The notes beneath the pieces were generated by a model. It did no database searches. It had not been told where the DNA came from and worked only from the letters and a program-made list of their open reading frames with translations. A stretch of DNA of 64,000 nucleotides, taken from an uncultured Caulobacteraceae bacterium (lineage in GTDB: Bacteria > Pseudomonadota > Alphaproteobacteria > Caulobacterales > Caulobacteraceae). The stretch spans positions 1-64,000 of the forward strand of contig CAIQJF010000005.1 of the NCBI GenBank assembly GCA_903872075.1, written 5' to 3'. Of the stretch, positions 10,963-19,050 are shown one piece after another; position 1 is the first letter of the stretch; each line of letters opens with the position of its first letter. Position numbers and translations under genes: made by a program.

Positions 10963-11125
10963 CGCCGTGCAGGATATGGCCGGAGCGCCACGCTGATCCG
11001 TATTGTCGCGGTGTTGCGCAGAATCCGGCCTTGCCCCTCTATCGCACGGGGGCCTTGCGATCATATGAGGGACGACCAGCCGGTTGCTGCGTTTCGCCAG
11101 ACGGCCGGCTTACGAAGTTCTGTTC

Positions 11126-11530
11126 ATGTCCAGTGTCACCGCGCGTCCGCCAAGACCGATCCGTCGGCCGAGGTCCTTCCGGGGCCGCGCGGCGCGATTC
11201 GCGATTCTGGCGCTGGGCTGGCTTCTGCTGGGCGTTGGCGCCGTCGGGACTGTTCTGCCGGGCCATCTGGGCCTGCCCTTGCTGATCGTTGGGCTGATCG
11301 TCGTCTTGCGTACGTCGCGTCAGGCGCGCCGGCAGTTCATCGGACTGCAGCGCCGCCACCCGCGATTCGTGTTCCCGATCCGGCGGCTGTTACGCCGTGA
11401 GCCCGAGGTGTTCCCCGTCGCCTGGCAGCAACTTCTGCGCACCGAGAAGTTTTTTCTCCCCCGCAAGTGGCGCCTGGCCCGCGCGTTCCGTCGCAGGCTT
11501 CTGCGCCGCCGCCGCAACGCGGCGGCCTAA
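11126..11530 (+). CDS. Small inner-membrane protein of unknown function
   Basis: About 134 residues from the ATG at 11126. A basic Arg/Pro-rich N-terminus (1-25) precedes a hydrophobic region (about 28-65) that can form two membrane helices around LPGHLGLPLL, like the short hairpin of DUF454/YbaN-type proteins, though I cannot confirm membership. The C-terminal half is very basic, ending RRRLLRRRRNAAA, and probably stays in the cytoplasm near phospholipid or nucleic acid. It converges with ybaB. Confidence 0.7.
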   Translation: MSSVTARPPRPIRRPRSFRGRAARFAILALGWLLLGVGAVGTVLPGHLGLPLLIVGLIVVLRTSRQARRQFIGLQRRHPRFVFPIRRLLRREPEVFPVAWQQLLRTEKFFLPRKWRLARAFRRRLLRRRRNAAA

Positions 11531-11549
11531 CGTTCCCTGCGTCGGGGTA

Positions 11550-11870
11550 TCAGAACTTCGGCATCCCGGGCAGGCCGGCCAGAGGGCCGGCCACCTCGCG
11601 CATGACCTCGGCCTGCTTGACTTCCAGCTTACGCCTGGCGTCGGCGTGGGCGGCGACGATCAGGTCGCCGATGATCTCGGCCTCGCCAGGAACCAGCAGG
11701 CTTTCGTCGATCGATACCCGCGCCAGGGCGCCGTCGCCGGTCAAGGTGAGGCGCACCATTGACCCGCCCGAGACACCTTCGACTTCGGACCGGGCCAGTT
11801 CCGCCTGGGCCGCCTGCAGTTTTTCCTGCATCGCCTGGGCCTGTTTGAGCAGGGCGCCCATGTCCTTCAT
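11550..11870 (-). CDS. ybaB: YbaB/EbfC nucleoid-associated protein
   Basis: A 106-residue DNA-binding dimer. The amphipathic N-terminal helix (MKDMGALLKQAQAMQEKLQ), the central beta sheet (GSMVRLTLTGDG) and the helix DLIVAAHADARRKLE match the family. It lies six bases downstream of dnaX, the standard arrangement. The recR gene that usually follows is absent here, and a convergent gene comes next. Confidence 0.95.
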   Translation of the reverse strand: MKDMGALLKQAQAMQEKLQAAQAELARSEVEGVSGGSMVRLTLTGDGALARVSIDESLLVPGEAEIIGDLIVAAHADARRKLEVKQAEVMREVAGPLAGLPGMPKF

Positions 11871-11876
11871 CGCCGT

Positions 11877-13649
11877 TCAGTCCTCGTCTGGAGTCTCATG
11901 GTCGGCCGCCACCGTGTCAGGCGCGGCCGGATGGCGGATTTCCACGATTTCGGCCCCCGGAAAAGCCGCAAGAACGGCCTGCACGAAGGGTTCGGCCAGG
12001 GCGTCCTCCTGCGCCTTCGCCGCGGCGCGCTTCTGGCGCTCCATGAGGGTCTCTGCGCCGCCCCCGCCTTCGGTCGCCACCAGCCAAGGCTGACCGGTCC
12101 ATTCCTTCAGCCGTGCGACCACCCGCTGCGACAGGTTGGCCGGCGCGCCGGGGACCATCTCGAAGACGACCGCGCCTGTCCGGAAACTGATCGGGCGGAC
12201 ATAGCGTTCAAGTTCGTATTTCAGGCCGACGTCACGCCGCGCCTCCGCCAGACGAACGAGGTCGTCGAAACTTTTCGGCTGCGCAAATCCCGTATCCGGA
12301 TTGCTGCTGACGCGTGGGGCCGTCTGCAGCGCCTGATGGCCGCCCCCGGGACCCCGCGCCCCGCCTTGAGCGGAGCCGCCCGCGGCGGGCGCGACGCCAC
12401 CTTCGCGCAGCATTTTCAGCGCCTCGTCCGGCCCCGGCAGGTCCGCGGCATAGGCGAGGCGGATCAGGGCCATGTCGACCGCCGCGGCCGGATCGGGCGC
12501 CCTGCGCACCTCTTCCAGCGCCTTGAGCAGCATCTGCCACACGCGGCTCAGGCTCCCCGCCGGAATTGTCGCGCCTAGCGCCGCGAGACGCCCGACCTGA
12601 TCCTTCGGCAGGGTCAGGGCTTCCAGACCGACGGTTCGGGCGATCATCGCCCCGTGCGCATGCTCGAGCATGTCCAACATCACCGTCGCGGGGTCGGCGC
12701 CGACGGCGTAGAGGTCGCGGAACGCCTGGATCGCCGCCGCCGCGTCGCCCCGCACGGTTTTTTCGAACAGATCGATGGTCTGGGCGCGGTCGGCGAGCCC
12801 CAGCATGTCGCGCACAATAGCCGCCGTGATGGCCTGTCCTTCAGCGGCCTGGACCATGGCCTGGTCCAGCAGGGACTGGGCGTCCCGCACAGAGCCCTCG
12901 GCGGCCCGGGCGATCAGGGTCAGGGCCTCCGGCTCCAGGCGCGCGCCCTCCGCATCGGCAATAGCGGCAAGCTTGGCGATAAGGACATCGGGCTCGACGC
13001 GGCGCAGATCAAATCTCTGGCATCGCGACAGGATCGTCACCGGCACCTTGCGGATTTCGGTGGTGGCGAAAATGAACTTGGCGTGCGGGGGCGGCTCTTC
13101 GAGGGTCTTCAACAGCGCGTTGAAGGCTTGCGTCGAGAGCATGTGCACTTCGTCGATGATGTAGACCTTGTAGCGCGCCTCGGCCGGGCTGTAGCGCACC
13201 CCGTCGAGCAGTTCGCGCATCTCGTCGACGCGGCTGCGGCTGGCGGCGTCGAGCTCGAGCACGTCGAGATGTCGGCCCTCCACGATGGCGTGGCAGTGAC
13301 GGCCCTCCACAGCCAGATCCTCGACGCTGGGCTGATGAACGGTGTCGCTTTCGTAGTTCAACGCCCGGGCCAGCAGGCGTGCAGTCGTGGTCTTGCCCAC
13401 CCCGCGCACCCCGGTGAGCATGAAAGCGTGGGCGATTCGCCCGGTGGCGAAGGCGTTCTTCAGCGTCCGGACCATGGCCTCCTGGCCGATCAGGTCGTCG
13501 AAATTCTTCGGCCGGTATTTGCGGGCGATGACCGTGTAGGGGACCGGCGCGCTGGTCGCGACCGGCGCCGGCGCGCCGCCGAACATGTCCGCGGTGGCCT
13601 CGTCTCGCGCGGCCGTTTCACTGTCGAGCGCGGAATCGGGGTCGGTCAT
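11877..13649 (-). CDS. dnaX: DNA polymerase III subunit gamma/tau
   Basis: A 590-residue clamp-loader ATPase of the replisome. It contains a Walker A motif (GVRGVGKTTT, about residues 78-87), the DEVH Walker B-type box (IIDEVHMLS), the sensor region CQRFDLRR and an alanine/glycine-rich linker at about 400-430. The zinc-binding loop that holds four Cys in many bacteria keeps only one here (GRHCHAI), as I recall for other alphaproteobacteria. The N-terminal acidic extension is typical of Caulobacter-type DnaX. A signal recognition particle RNA lies just upstream. Confidence 0.96.
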   Translation of the reverse strand: MTDPDSALDSETAARDEATADMFGGAPAPVATSAPVPYTVIARKYRPKNFDDLIGQEAMVRTLKNAFATGRIAHAFMLTGVRGVGKTTTARLLARALNYESDTVHQPSVEDLAVEGRHCHAIVEGRHLDVLELDAASRSRVDEMRELLDGVRYSPAEARYKVYIIDEVHMLSTQAFNALLKTLEEPPPHAKFIFATTEIRKVPVTILSRCQRFDLRRVEPDVLIAKLAAIADAEGARLEPEALTLIARAAEGSVRDAQSLLDQAMVQAAEGQAITAAIVRDMLGLADRAQTIDLFEKTVRGDAAAAIQAFRDLYAVGADPATVMLDMLEHAHGAMIARTVGLEALTLPKDQVGRLAALGATIPAGSLSRVWQMLLKALEEVRRAPDPAAAVDMALIRLAYAADLPGPDEALKMLREGGVAPAAGGSAQGGARGPGGGHQALQTAPRVSSNPDTGFAQPKSFDDLVRLAEARRDVGLKYELERYVRPISFRTGAVVFEMVPGAPANLSQRVVARLKEWTGQPWLVATEGGGGAETLMERQKRAAAKAQEDALAEPFVQAVLAAFPGAEIVEIRHPAAPDTVAADHETPDED

Positions 13650-13675
13650 AAACCTGGGCGGGGTCTGGAGGAGGT

Positions 13676-13774
13676 GGAGACCGGCAGACGACCCGGAGAC
13701 TACTCGTTACGGCTGCTTCCTTCCGGACCTGACCGGGTTGGCGAGGCCTACGCCCATCGCCGATCTCCGAGGCC
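13676..13774 (-). ncRNA. ffs: Signal recognition particle RNA (4.5S type)
   Basis: The minus strand carries the invariant domain IV core GGTCAGGTCCGGAAGGAAGCAGCC, in parts 13,713-13,740, flanked by GC-rich arms that can pair into the long hairpin. This is the bacterial small SRP RNA that binds Ffh for co-translational membrane targeting. It sits upstream of dnaX in the same direction, as in relatives. Ends are estimated from the extent of pairing and may be off by ten bases. Confidence 0.93.
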
Positions 13775-13918
13775 TATATCGCGTGACGGGGGGCGTCGCG
13801 CAAGCGGGCGTTGCCCGCAGGCGCCAAAGCGTCGCTGTCTCGGGGTTCCGGCCGGACAATTGTCGGGCTTGCATTTGAAGGCATGACGGATCGCGCGCGG
13901 CAATCTAGAAACGACGCC

Positions 13919-14851
13919 ATGTCTCTCAAAGCCTTTACCAACGTCTTCGCCGGTAACCCGCTGGATCGCATGAGCGACCGCCGTTCCGACACCGCCTGGC
14001 TCGCCGAACAGATGGACGCGCCTGAGTCCCTCGGCCTGGTGCTGTGGAACGGCAAGCCCTTCGTGGAGACCGCCAAGGCGGGTGGCAACCAGATCGCCTA
14101 TCTCTCGGCCCGCATGGCGCGCGACCTGGCGCAGACGCCCGAGCGGTTGCTGTTCCTGGGCCTGTGGCAGGGAACGGCGGTGTTCGCGGCCGATCTGGAT
14201 GGCAGCGCCGATCCCGCTGACGGGCCGCTGGAGGGCCTCGGCCGCTTCGAGGACCTGCGGATGATCGCCATGACCCTGCCGGGCAGCGAGGCGGGCATCC
14301 TGGCCACCGCCAAGTCGATGTTCGAATGGCGCCGCCGGCACCGGCACTGCGCGGCCTGTGGCCAACCCTCCGAGGTCGCCGAGGCGGGTTGGAAGCGGGT
14401 CTGCTCGTCCTGCAAGGCCGAACATTTTCCCCGCACCGATCCCGTGGTGATCATGCTGGCGGTGAAGGGCGAGAAATGCCTGGTCGGCCGCCAGGCGGCC
14501 TGGCCGAAGAAGATGTACTCTGCCCTTGCCGGATTCCTGGAACCCGGCGAATCGATCGAGGAGGCCTGCGCCCGCGAATTGTGGGAGGAGGCCAAGCTGA
14601 AGACCGTGCGGGTGCGCTACCATTCCACCCAGCCCTGGCCCTATCCGTCTTCCCTGATGATCGGCCTGATCGCCGAGGTCGAGAACGATGACGCCCAGCC
14701 GGACATGGTGGAACTCGACGAGGTGCGCTGGTTCACGCGCGACGAGACCCGCGCCATGCTTCGCGGCGAAGTGGCCGACGCCAACGCCCCGGGCGCCCTG
14801 GCCATTGCGCACTCCCTGATCAAGGCCTGGGCGGACGAAGATCCCGCCTGA
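13919..14851 (+). CDS. nudC: NADH pyrophosphatase / RNA decapping Nudix hydrolase
   Basis: A 310-residue enzyme that hydrolyses NAD(H) and can remove NAD caps from RNA. It has a zinc ribbon (CAACGQ and CSSC, about residues 142-165) and a complete Nudix box, GFLEPGESIEEACARELWEE. The N-terminal domain resembles other proteobacterial NudC. The ATG at 13919 (MSLKAFTNVFAG) is preferred; an earlier ATG at 13883 would add twelve residues. It is divergent from the ffs-dnaX unit and converges with pheA. Confidence 0.93.
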   Translation: MSLKAFTNVFAGNPLDRMSDRRSDTAWLAEQMDAPESLGLVLWNGKPFVETAKAGGNQIAYLSARMARDLAQTPERLLFLGLWQGTAVFAADLDGSADPADGPLEGLGRFEDLRMIAMTLPGSEAGILATAKSMFEWRRRHRHCAACGQPSEVAEAGWKRVCSSCKAEHFPRTDPVVIMLAVKGEKCLVGRQAAWPKKMYSALAGFLEPGESIEEACARELWEEAKLKTVRVRYHSTQPWPYPSSLMIGLIAEVENDDAQPDMVELDEVRWFTRDETRAMLRGEVADANAPGALAIAHSLIKAWADEDPA

Positions 14852-14866
14852 GCCCTAGGCGTCACT

Positions 14867-15715
14867 CTAAGGCGTGTTGCGGAACGCATCGGCGGCGAAC
14901 ACGCCCAGCACTTCGACGTGGTCGCTGAAGAAGTTCAGTTCCTCGAAGGCGCGCGCCACGGCCGGATCGTCGGGGCGTCCGTCGACCTCGGCATAGAAAA
15001 ACGTCGCCGCGAAGACGCCGTTCTCCATATAGCTCTCCAGCTTGGTCATGTTGACGCCGTTGGTCGCGAACCCGCCCATGGCCTTGTAGAGCGCGGCGGG
15101 AATGTTGCGCACCCGGAAGACGAAACTGGTCACGCAGTCGACGCCTGCCGCTGGCGCCGGCGGCGTGGGGTCGGCCGTCATCACCAGGAACCGCGTGGTG
15201 TTGTGAGCCTCGTCCTCTATATCGCGCATGACGATCTCGAGGCCGTAAAGCTGAGCGGCCAGGGCCGGGGCGATTGCCGCCTTTGACGGATCCGGATTGC
15301 GCGACAGGGCGTTGGCCGAGGCGGCGGTGTCGCTGCTCGGCTCCATCTTCACCCCGAGACGCTTCAAGGTGCGGCGGCACTGGCTGGTGGCGATGGGCAT
15401 GGAGATGACGGTTTTCACGTCTTCCAGCCGCGTGCCCGGATTGACCATCAGCTGAAAATGGATCGGCTTGAAATACTCTCCGATGATTTTCAGACCCGAC
15501 GACGGAAGCAGGTGATGAACGTCCGCAACGCGGCCGGCGATCGAGTTTTCCACGGGAATCATGCCGAGCTGGCAGTCGCCGCTCTTCACCGCCTCGAACG
15601 CCTCGTCAAACGCGGCGTGCGGCACGGGCTCATAGTCCGGGAAATAGGTGCGGCAGGCTTCGTCGCTGTTGGCGCCCAGGTCTCCCTGGAAGGCGATTCT
15701 CGGCTTGGCGGTCAT
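14867..15715 (-). CDS. pheA: Prephenate dehydratase
   Basis: A 282-residue monofunctional enzyme converting prephenate to phenylpyruvate in phenylalanine synthesis. The catalytic domain covers about 1-185, with FQGDLGANSDEA at the start and the conserved TRF in NTTRFLVM. An ACT domain for phenylalanine feedback follows (about 195-275; MTKLESYMENG). There is no chorismate mutase domain. It overlaps kdsB by four bases and is cotranscribed with it. Confidence 0.95.
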   Translation of the reverse strand: MTAKPRIAFQGDLGANSDEACRTYFPDYEPVPHAAFDEAFEAVKSGDCQLGMIPVENSIAGRVADVHHLLPSSGLKIIGEYFKPIHFQLMVNPGTRLEDVKTVISMPIATSQCRRTLKRLGVKMEPSSDTAASANALSRNPDPSKAAIAPALAAQLYGLEIVMRDIEDEAHNTTRFLVMTADPTPPAPAAGVDCVTSFVFRVRNIPAALYKAMGGFATNGVNMTKLESYMENGVFAATFFYAEVDGRPDDPAVARAFEELNFFSDHVEVLGVFAADAFRNTP

Positions 15716-16452
15716 GAGCGTCTTTCGTTGGCGTAGGCGCGGGCGGCTGCCAGGTCGGCGGGCGTGTCCACGGAAATCGGCGCGGCCTCGGTCACCGCGG
15801 CCCAGATCGACAGACCCAGTTCAAGGGCCCGAAGCTGTTCGAGATTCTCACGTCGTTCGAGGGGGGAGCGCGGTGCGGCGTTGAACCGGATCAGGGCGTC
15901 CCGGCGATAGCCGTAGATTCCCACGTGCCGCCAGACCGGCCCCTCGCCCCAGAGGGTCGAGCGGGTGAAATAGAGCGCGCGGCCGCTGTCGCCGTCGCCG
16001 GCGAGACTCAGGATCGCCTTGACCACGTCCGGATTGCCCCGGTCGCTCGGCGAGACCTCGCGCGCCACCACTGTCGCGATGTCGCATGCGCCTTCACGGC
16101 TCAACAGGCCCGCGCAAGCGGTCAAAATCCCCGGCGCCACGAACGGCATATCGCCTTGGAGATTGATGATCGCGTCATGGCGGCCACCGGGATCGAGTCG
16201 CTCCAGCGCCTGTAGGATCCGATCAGAGCCGGACGGAAGGGCCGGGTCGGTCAGCACCGCATCGCCACCGGCCGCGGTTACGGCCGACACGATCTCAGGA
16301 TCCCCCGCCGCCACCGCCACGGGCCCGACGCCGGCCTCGACGGCCCTGCGCCAGACCTGCACGATCATCGGAACGCCGCCCACCTCGGCGAGCGGCTTGC
16401 CCGGGAGGCGACTGGCCGCCAGACGGGCCGGAATAAGGACGATTGGGTTCAT
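15712..16452 (-). CDS. kdsB: 3-deoxy-manno-octulosonate cytidylyltransferase
   Basis: A 246-residue enzyme that activates Kdo as CMP-Kdo for lipopolysaccharide inner core synthesis. The start MNPIVLIPARLAASRLPGKPL is the family hallmark, with later INLQGDMPFV and the end VDTPADLAAARAYA. The ATG at 16452 is chosen because it opens this motif; sequence upstream in frame has no family likeness. It lies upstream of pheA and is divergent from the cytochrome c gene. Confidence 0.95.
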   Translation of the reverse strand: MNPIVLIPARLAASRLPGKPLAEVGGVPMIVQVWRRAVEAGVGPVAVAAGDPEIVSAVTAAGGDAVLTDPALPSGSDRILQALERLDPGGRHDAIINLQGDMPFVAPGILTACAGLLSREGACDIATVVAREVSPSDRGNPDVVKAILSLAGDGDSGRALYFTRSTLWGEGPVWRHVGIYGYRRDALIRFNAAPRSPLERRENLEQLRALELGLSIWAAVTEAAPISVDTPADLAAARAYANERRS

Positions 16453-16599
16453 GTCGACGGGTTCGGAGGGCGAAGCCGGACGCGGCCGGTTGCACGCGGG
16501 CCGGTAGCGTGTAAGAGACCCCAACGCAACACGGGGCCAGCTTCGGGGCGACTGCCACGCCGCGCGGCGAGGCCCGCACAAGGGGTATTAGAGTTCCAG

Positions 16600-17250
16600 A
16601 TGAGCGACCTTTCCTCAAACAAGATTTTCGGCGCCGGGCTCGCCACAGCCCTGATCATCGCCGGTCTTGCCATCGGAACGCCCATGCTCTTCAAGAAGAC
16701 GCCGCCGGCCAAGCCGGGCTATGCGGTGGCTGTCGTTGAAGAAGCAGGCGGCGCCGCCGCGGCCGATGTGGATTCGCCGCCGGATTGGGGCACCGTCCTG
16801 CCAACCGCCGACGTGGCCGCCGGCGAGGCCAAGACCAGCGCCTGCAAAGCCTGCCACATGCTCGACGCCTCAGGCGCCAACAACATCGGTCCCGGCCTCT
16901 ATGGTGTCGTCGGCCGTAAGCCGGGGAGCCATGCGGGCTTCGCCTATTCGGCCGGCATGACCGCCTTCTCCGGCAAGCAGCCGGTGTGGGACTACCAGCA
17001 CCTCTATGAGTTCCTGAAGAGCCCTGGCGCCTATATCGACGGCACCAAGATGACCTACCAGGGCCTCAAGTCTCCTCAGGACCGGATCAATCTGATCGCC
17101 TATCTGCACACCCTCGGCTCGAACCTGCCGGTTCCGCCGCCGTCGCCTAAGGCCGCCGCGGCTCCCGCCGCCGCTCCGGCCGCAGGGGCGGCTCCCGCCG
17201 CTGGCGCGCCCGCTGCCCCGGCCGCCGCGGCGCCTGCCAAGGCCGGCTGA
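16600..17250 (+). CDS. Membrane-anchored class I cytochrome c (CycM-like)
   Basis: A 216-residue c-type cytochrome. One membrane helix (about residues 9-30) anchors it in the inner membrane facing the periplasm. The haem site is CKACH at 82-86, and the axial Met is probably in the GTKMTYQGL segment. The domain resembles cytochrome c552/CycM, which passes electrons to terminal oxidases. The C-terminal 45 residues are almost all Ala and Pro, a likely flexible tail. A thioredoxin-like gene follows after eight bases. Confidence 0.92.
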   Translation: MSDLSSNKIFGAGLATALIIAGLAIGTPMLFKKTPPAKPGYAVAVVEEAGGAAAADVDSPPDWGTVLPTADVAAGEAKTSACKACHMLDASGANNIGPGLYGVVGRKPGSHAGFAYSAGMTAFSGKQPVWDYQHLYEFLKSPGAYIDGTKMTYQGLKSPQDRINLIAYLHTLGSNLPVPPPSPKAAAAPAAAPAAGAAPAAGAPAAPAAAAPAKAG

Positions 17251-17258
17251 CCGGCTTC

Positions 17259-17774
17259 ATGCGGGAGCGTCTCGCGGCCCTGTCCGGGGCGCTCCTTCTG
17301 AGCTTTGCGGCGTCAACGGCTTCGGCCGCGGCTCCACCTGTCGTGGTCAGCGTCGTCAGCCTGGCGCAGCTTCCGACGCCCCTGCCCTATCCCTACGATC
17401 CCGCCGCCGATGCTCGCGAGCAGGTGGCCACGGCACAGAGCCGCGCAAAGAGCGCCGGCAAACTGCTGCTTATCGACCTGGGCGGGAACTGGTGCGCCGA
17501 CTGCCGGATTCTCGCCGCGGTGATGAAACTGCCCGAGGTCGCCGCGTTTCTTGACGCCCACTATGAAGTGGTGAGCGTTGACGTCGGCCATATGGACCGC
17601 AACCTCGACATCCCCGCCCGATGGGGCGTCAAACGCATCGTCGGCGTACCGAGCCTTCTTGTGGTCGACCCCCGCGGCCGGCTGCGCAACGCCGGTCGCC
17701 AGGAAGCCCTGGCCGACGCACGCTCCATGAGCCCACAGGCTCTGGCCGCCTGGCTGGCCAGCTGGACCCCCTAG
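17259..17774 (+). CDS. Periplasmic thioredoxin-like protein
   Basis: A 171-residue protein with a signal peptide (1-24, ending ASAAA) and a thioredoxin fold. The active site is WCADC at residues 78-82, followed by the cis-Pro loop GVPSLLVVD. This is like the thiol-disulfide domain of DsbD/TlpA relatives and is probably a periplasmic reductase or oxidase of protein thiols. Placement eight bases after a cytochrome c gene suggests a role in keeping haem-binding Cys reduced; that link is inference. Confidence 0.82.
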   Translation: MRERLAALSGALLLSFAASTASAAAPPVVVSVVSLAQLPTPLPYPYDPAADAREQVATAQSRAKSAGKLLLIDLGGNWCADCRILAAVMKLPEVAAFLDAHYEVVSVDVGHMDRNLDIPARWGVKRIVGVPSLLVVDPRGRLRNAGRQEALADARSMSPQALAAWLASWTP

Positions 17775-17782
17775 GACGCACG

Positions 17783-18202
17783 TCAGGCGCGTGGCGCCGC
17801 GCCGCCTCCAGCCTGTCCCATGGTGATGACGAAGCCCGCGATCAGGTCCAGCAAGACCATCAGGGTGAGCAGGAAGAAGGTCGAAGTGGCGAACACCGGC
17901 GCCACGAGCATGGCCGCCAGGCAGGCGATGAACAGAATGATCGACAGGGCGTGATTGACGATGGCCGCCCGCCGGTCGGCGACGCCCTTCAGGAGTTCCA
18001 GGAACGAAATGACGATCGCCACCCCCAGCAGCAGGTCGGCTGAACTCACCGGCCAGGATCCGCCGCCGGCGGTGGAGAGCACCAGCAGGGGCCGGCTCAG
18101 CCGTTCGGGGGCGTCCAGGGCGAAGAAGCCCCCTGTCAGGATCAAGGCCAGCGCCGCATAGGCGCCGACGGGCAGAACGAGGAGGGGGATCGCCGCCAGC
18201 AT
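17783..18202 (-). CDS. Small integral membrane protein
   Basis: A 139-residue protein with four probable membrane helices (about 5-27, 55-75, 82-103 and 105-128). No catalytic motif is seen and I do not recognise a family. The first helix starts at once and may be an uncleaved signal. It lies ten bases upstream of nothing it clearly belongs to: the minus-strand glycosyltransferase 18213-18977 precedes it by ten bases, so it is probably the second gene of that operon. Confidence 0.72.
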   Translation of the reverse strand: MLAAIPLLVLPVGAYAALALILTGGFFALDAPERLSRPLLVLSTAGGGSWPVSSADLLLGVAIVISFLELLKGVADRRAAIVNHALSIILFIACLAAMLVAPVFATSTFFLLTLMVLLDLIAGFVITMGQAGGGAAPRA

Positions 18203-18212
18203 GGCGGGGAGG

Positions 18213-18977
18213 TTAGGCCCCTTCTCCCGGCGGCGGAAGGGCGGCTTCCCGCACCTCGCCTGGAGTCCTGGCGCGGGCGTTCAGCCACATCACGCCCGCC
18301 AGATCGAACAAGGCGACGCCGAGCCGGCCGAGGTTCGTATATTTGGAGCGGCCAGTCTGGCGTGGCCGGTGGTTCACGGGCTCGAACGCCACCTCATAGC
18401 CCTCGCGAATCATCAGCGCCGGCAGATAGCGGTGCAGATGATCGAAATAGGGCAGGGCGAGGAAGGCGTCGCGCCGGAAGGCCTTGAGGCCGCAGCCCGT
18501 GTCGATGGCCTTATCGTTCAACAGCCGGCGACGGATCCCATTCGCCAGGCGCGACGCCAAGCGTTTTCCAGCCGAATCCCGACGCACCCGCCGCTCCCCG
18601 CCTACCAGACCCAGGCGCGGCGATCCGGCGCGGAGCGTGTCGGCCAGGCGCGGTGCGTCCGCTGGGTCATTCTGGCCATCACCGTCGAGCATGACGACAA
18701 TCGGCGCCCGCGCGGCCAGCACGGCGGTCCGGATCGCCCGGCTCTGGCCGGCGTTCCGCGCGTGCCGCAGCACGCGAAGCTCCGGCAATTCCCTCGACAG
18801 GGTCGTCAGAAGGGCCACGGTGTCGTCGCTGCTGGCGTCATCGACGAACAGCATCTCGAATCGCCGCCCGGTGAAGGCGGCCGCGATTTCCCGGGCCAGC
18901 GATTCGACGGCGCCGGCTTCATTGAACACGGGCGCAACGACGGAAATCTCGGGCGGAGCTGTGGAATCGGCGAGCAT
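18213..18977 (-). CDS. Family 2 glycosyltransferase (dolichol-phosphate mannosyltransferase-like)
   Basis: About 254 residues from the ATG at 18977 (MLADSTAPPEISVVAPVFNE). GT-A fold marks are VVAPVFNEAG, FVDDASSDDT and the DGDGQNDPAD metal site. DPM1/GtrB relatives move a sugar from a nucleotide donor to undecaprenyl phosphate. No C-terminal membrane helices are present, so it is the soluble type. The divergent neighbour is an ArnT-type transferase that uses such lipid-linked sugars, which supports a shared pathway. Confidence 0.88.
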   Translation of the reverse strand: MLADSTAPPEISVVAPVFNEAGAVESLAREIAAAFTGRRFEMLFVDDASSDDTVALLTTLSRELPELRVLRHARNAGQSRAIRTAVLAARAPIVVMLDGDGQNDPADAPRLADTLRAGSPRLGLVGGERRVRRDSAGKRLASRLANGIRRRLLNDKAIDTGCGLKAFRRDAFLALPYFDHLHRYLPALMIREGYEVAFEPVNHRPRQTGRSKYTNLGRLGVALFDLAGVMWLNARARTPGEVREAALPPPGEGA

Positions 18978-19050
18978 GGCCCTGCATACCCCAAAAAAGC
19001 CGGTGAGACCCGGCGCGGCAATTCGCCAAGGATCGTGGTAGCAGACGGCC

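Noticed and set aside
9133-11064. 643-codon open frame on the minus strand
   Set aside because: Antisense of gcvPA and gcvPB, with no domain-like text.
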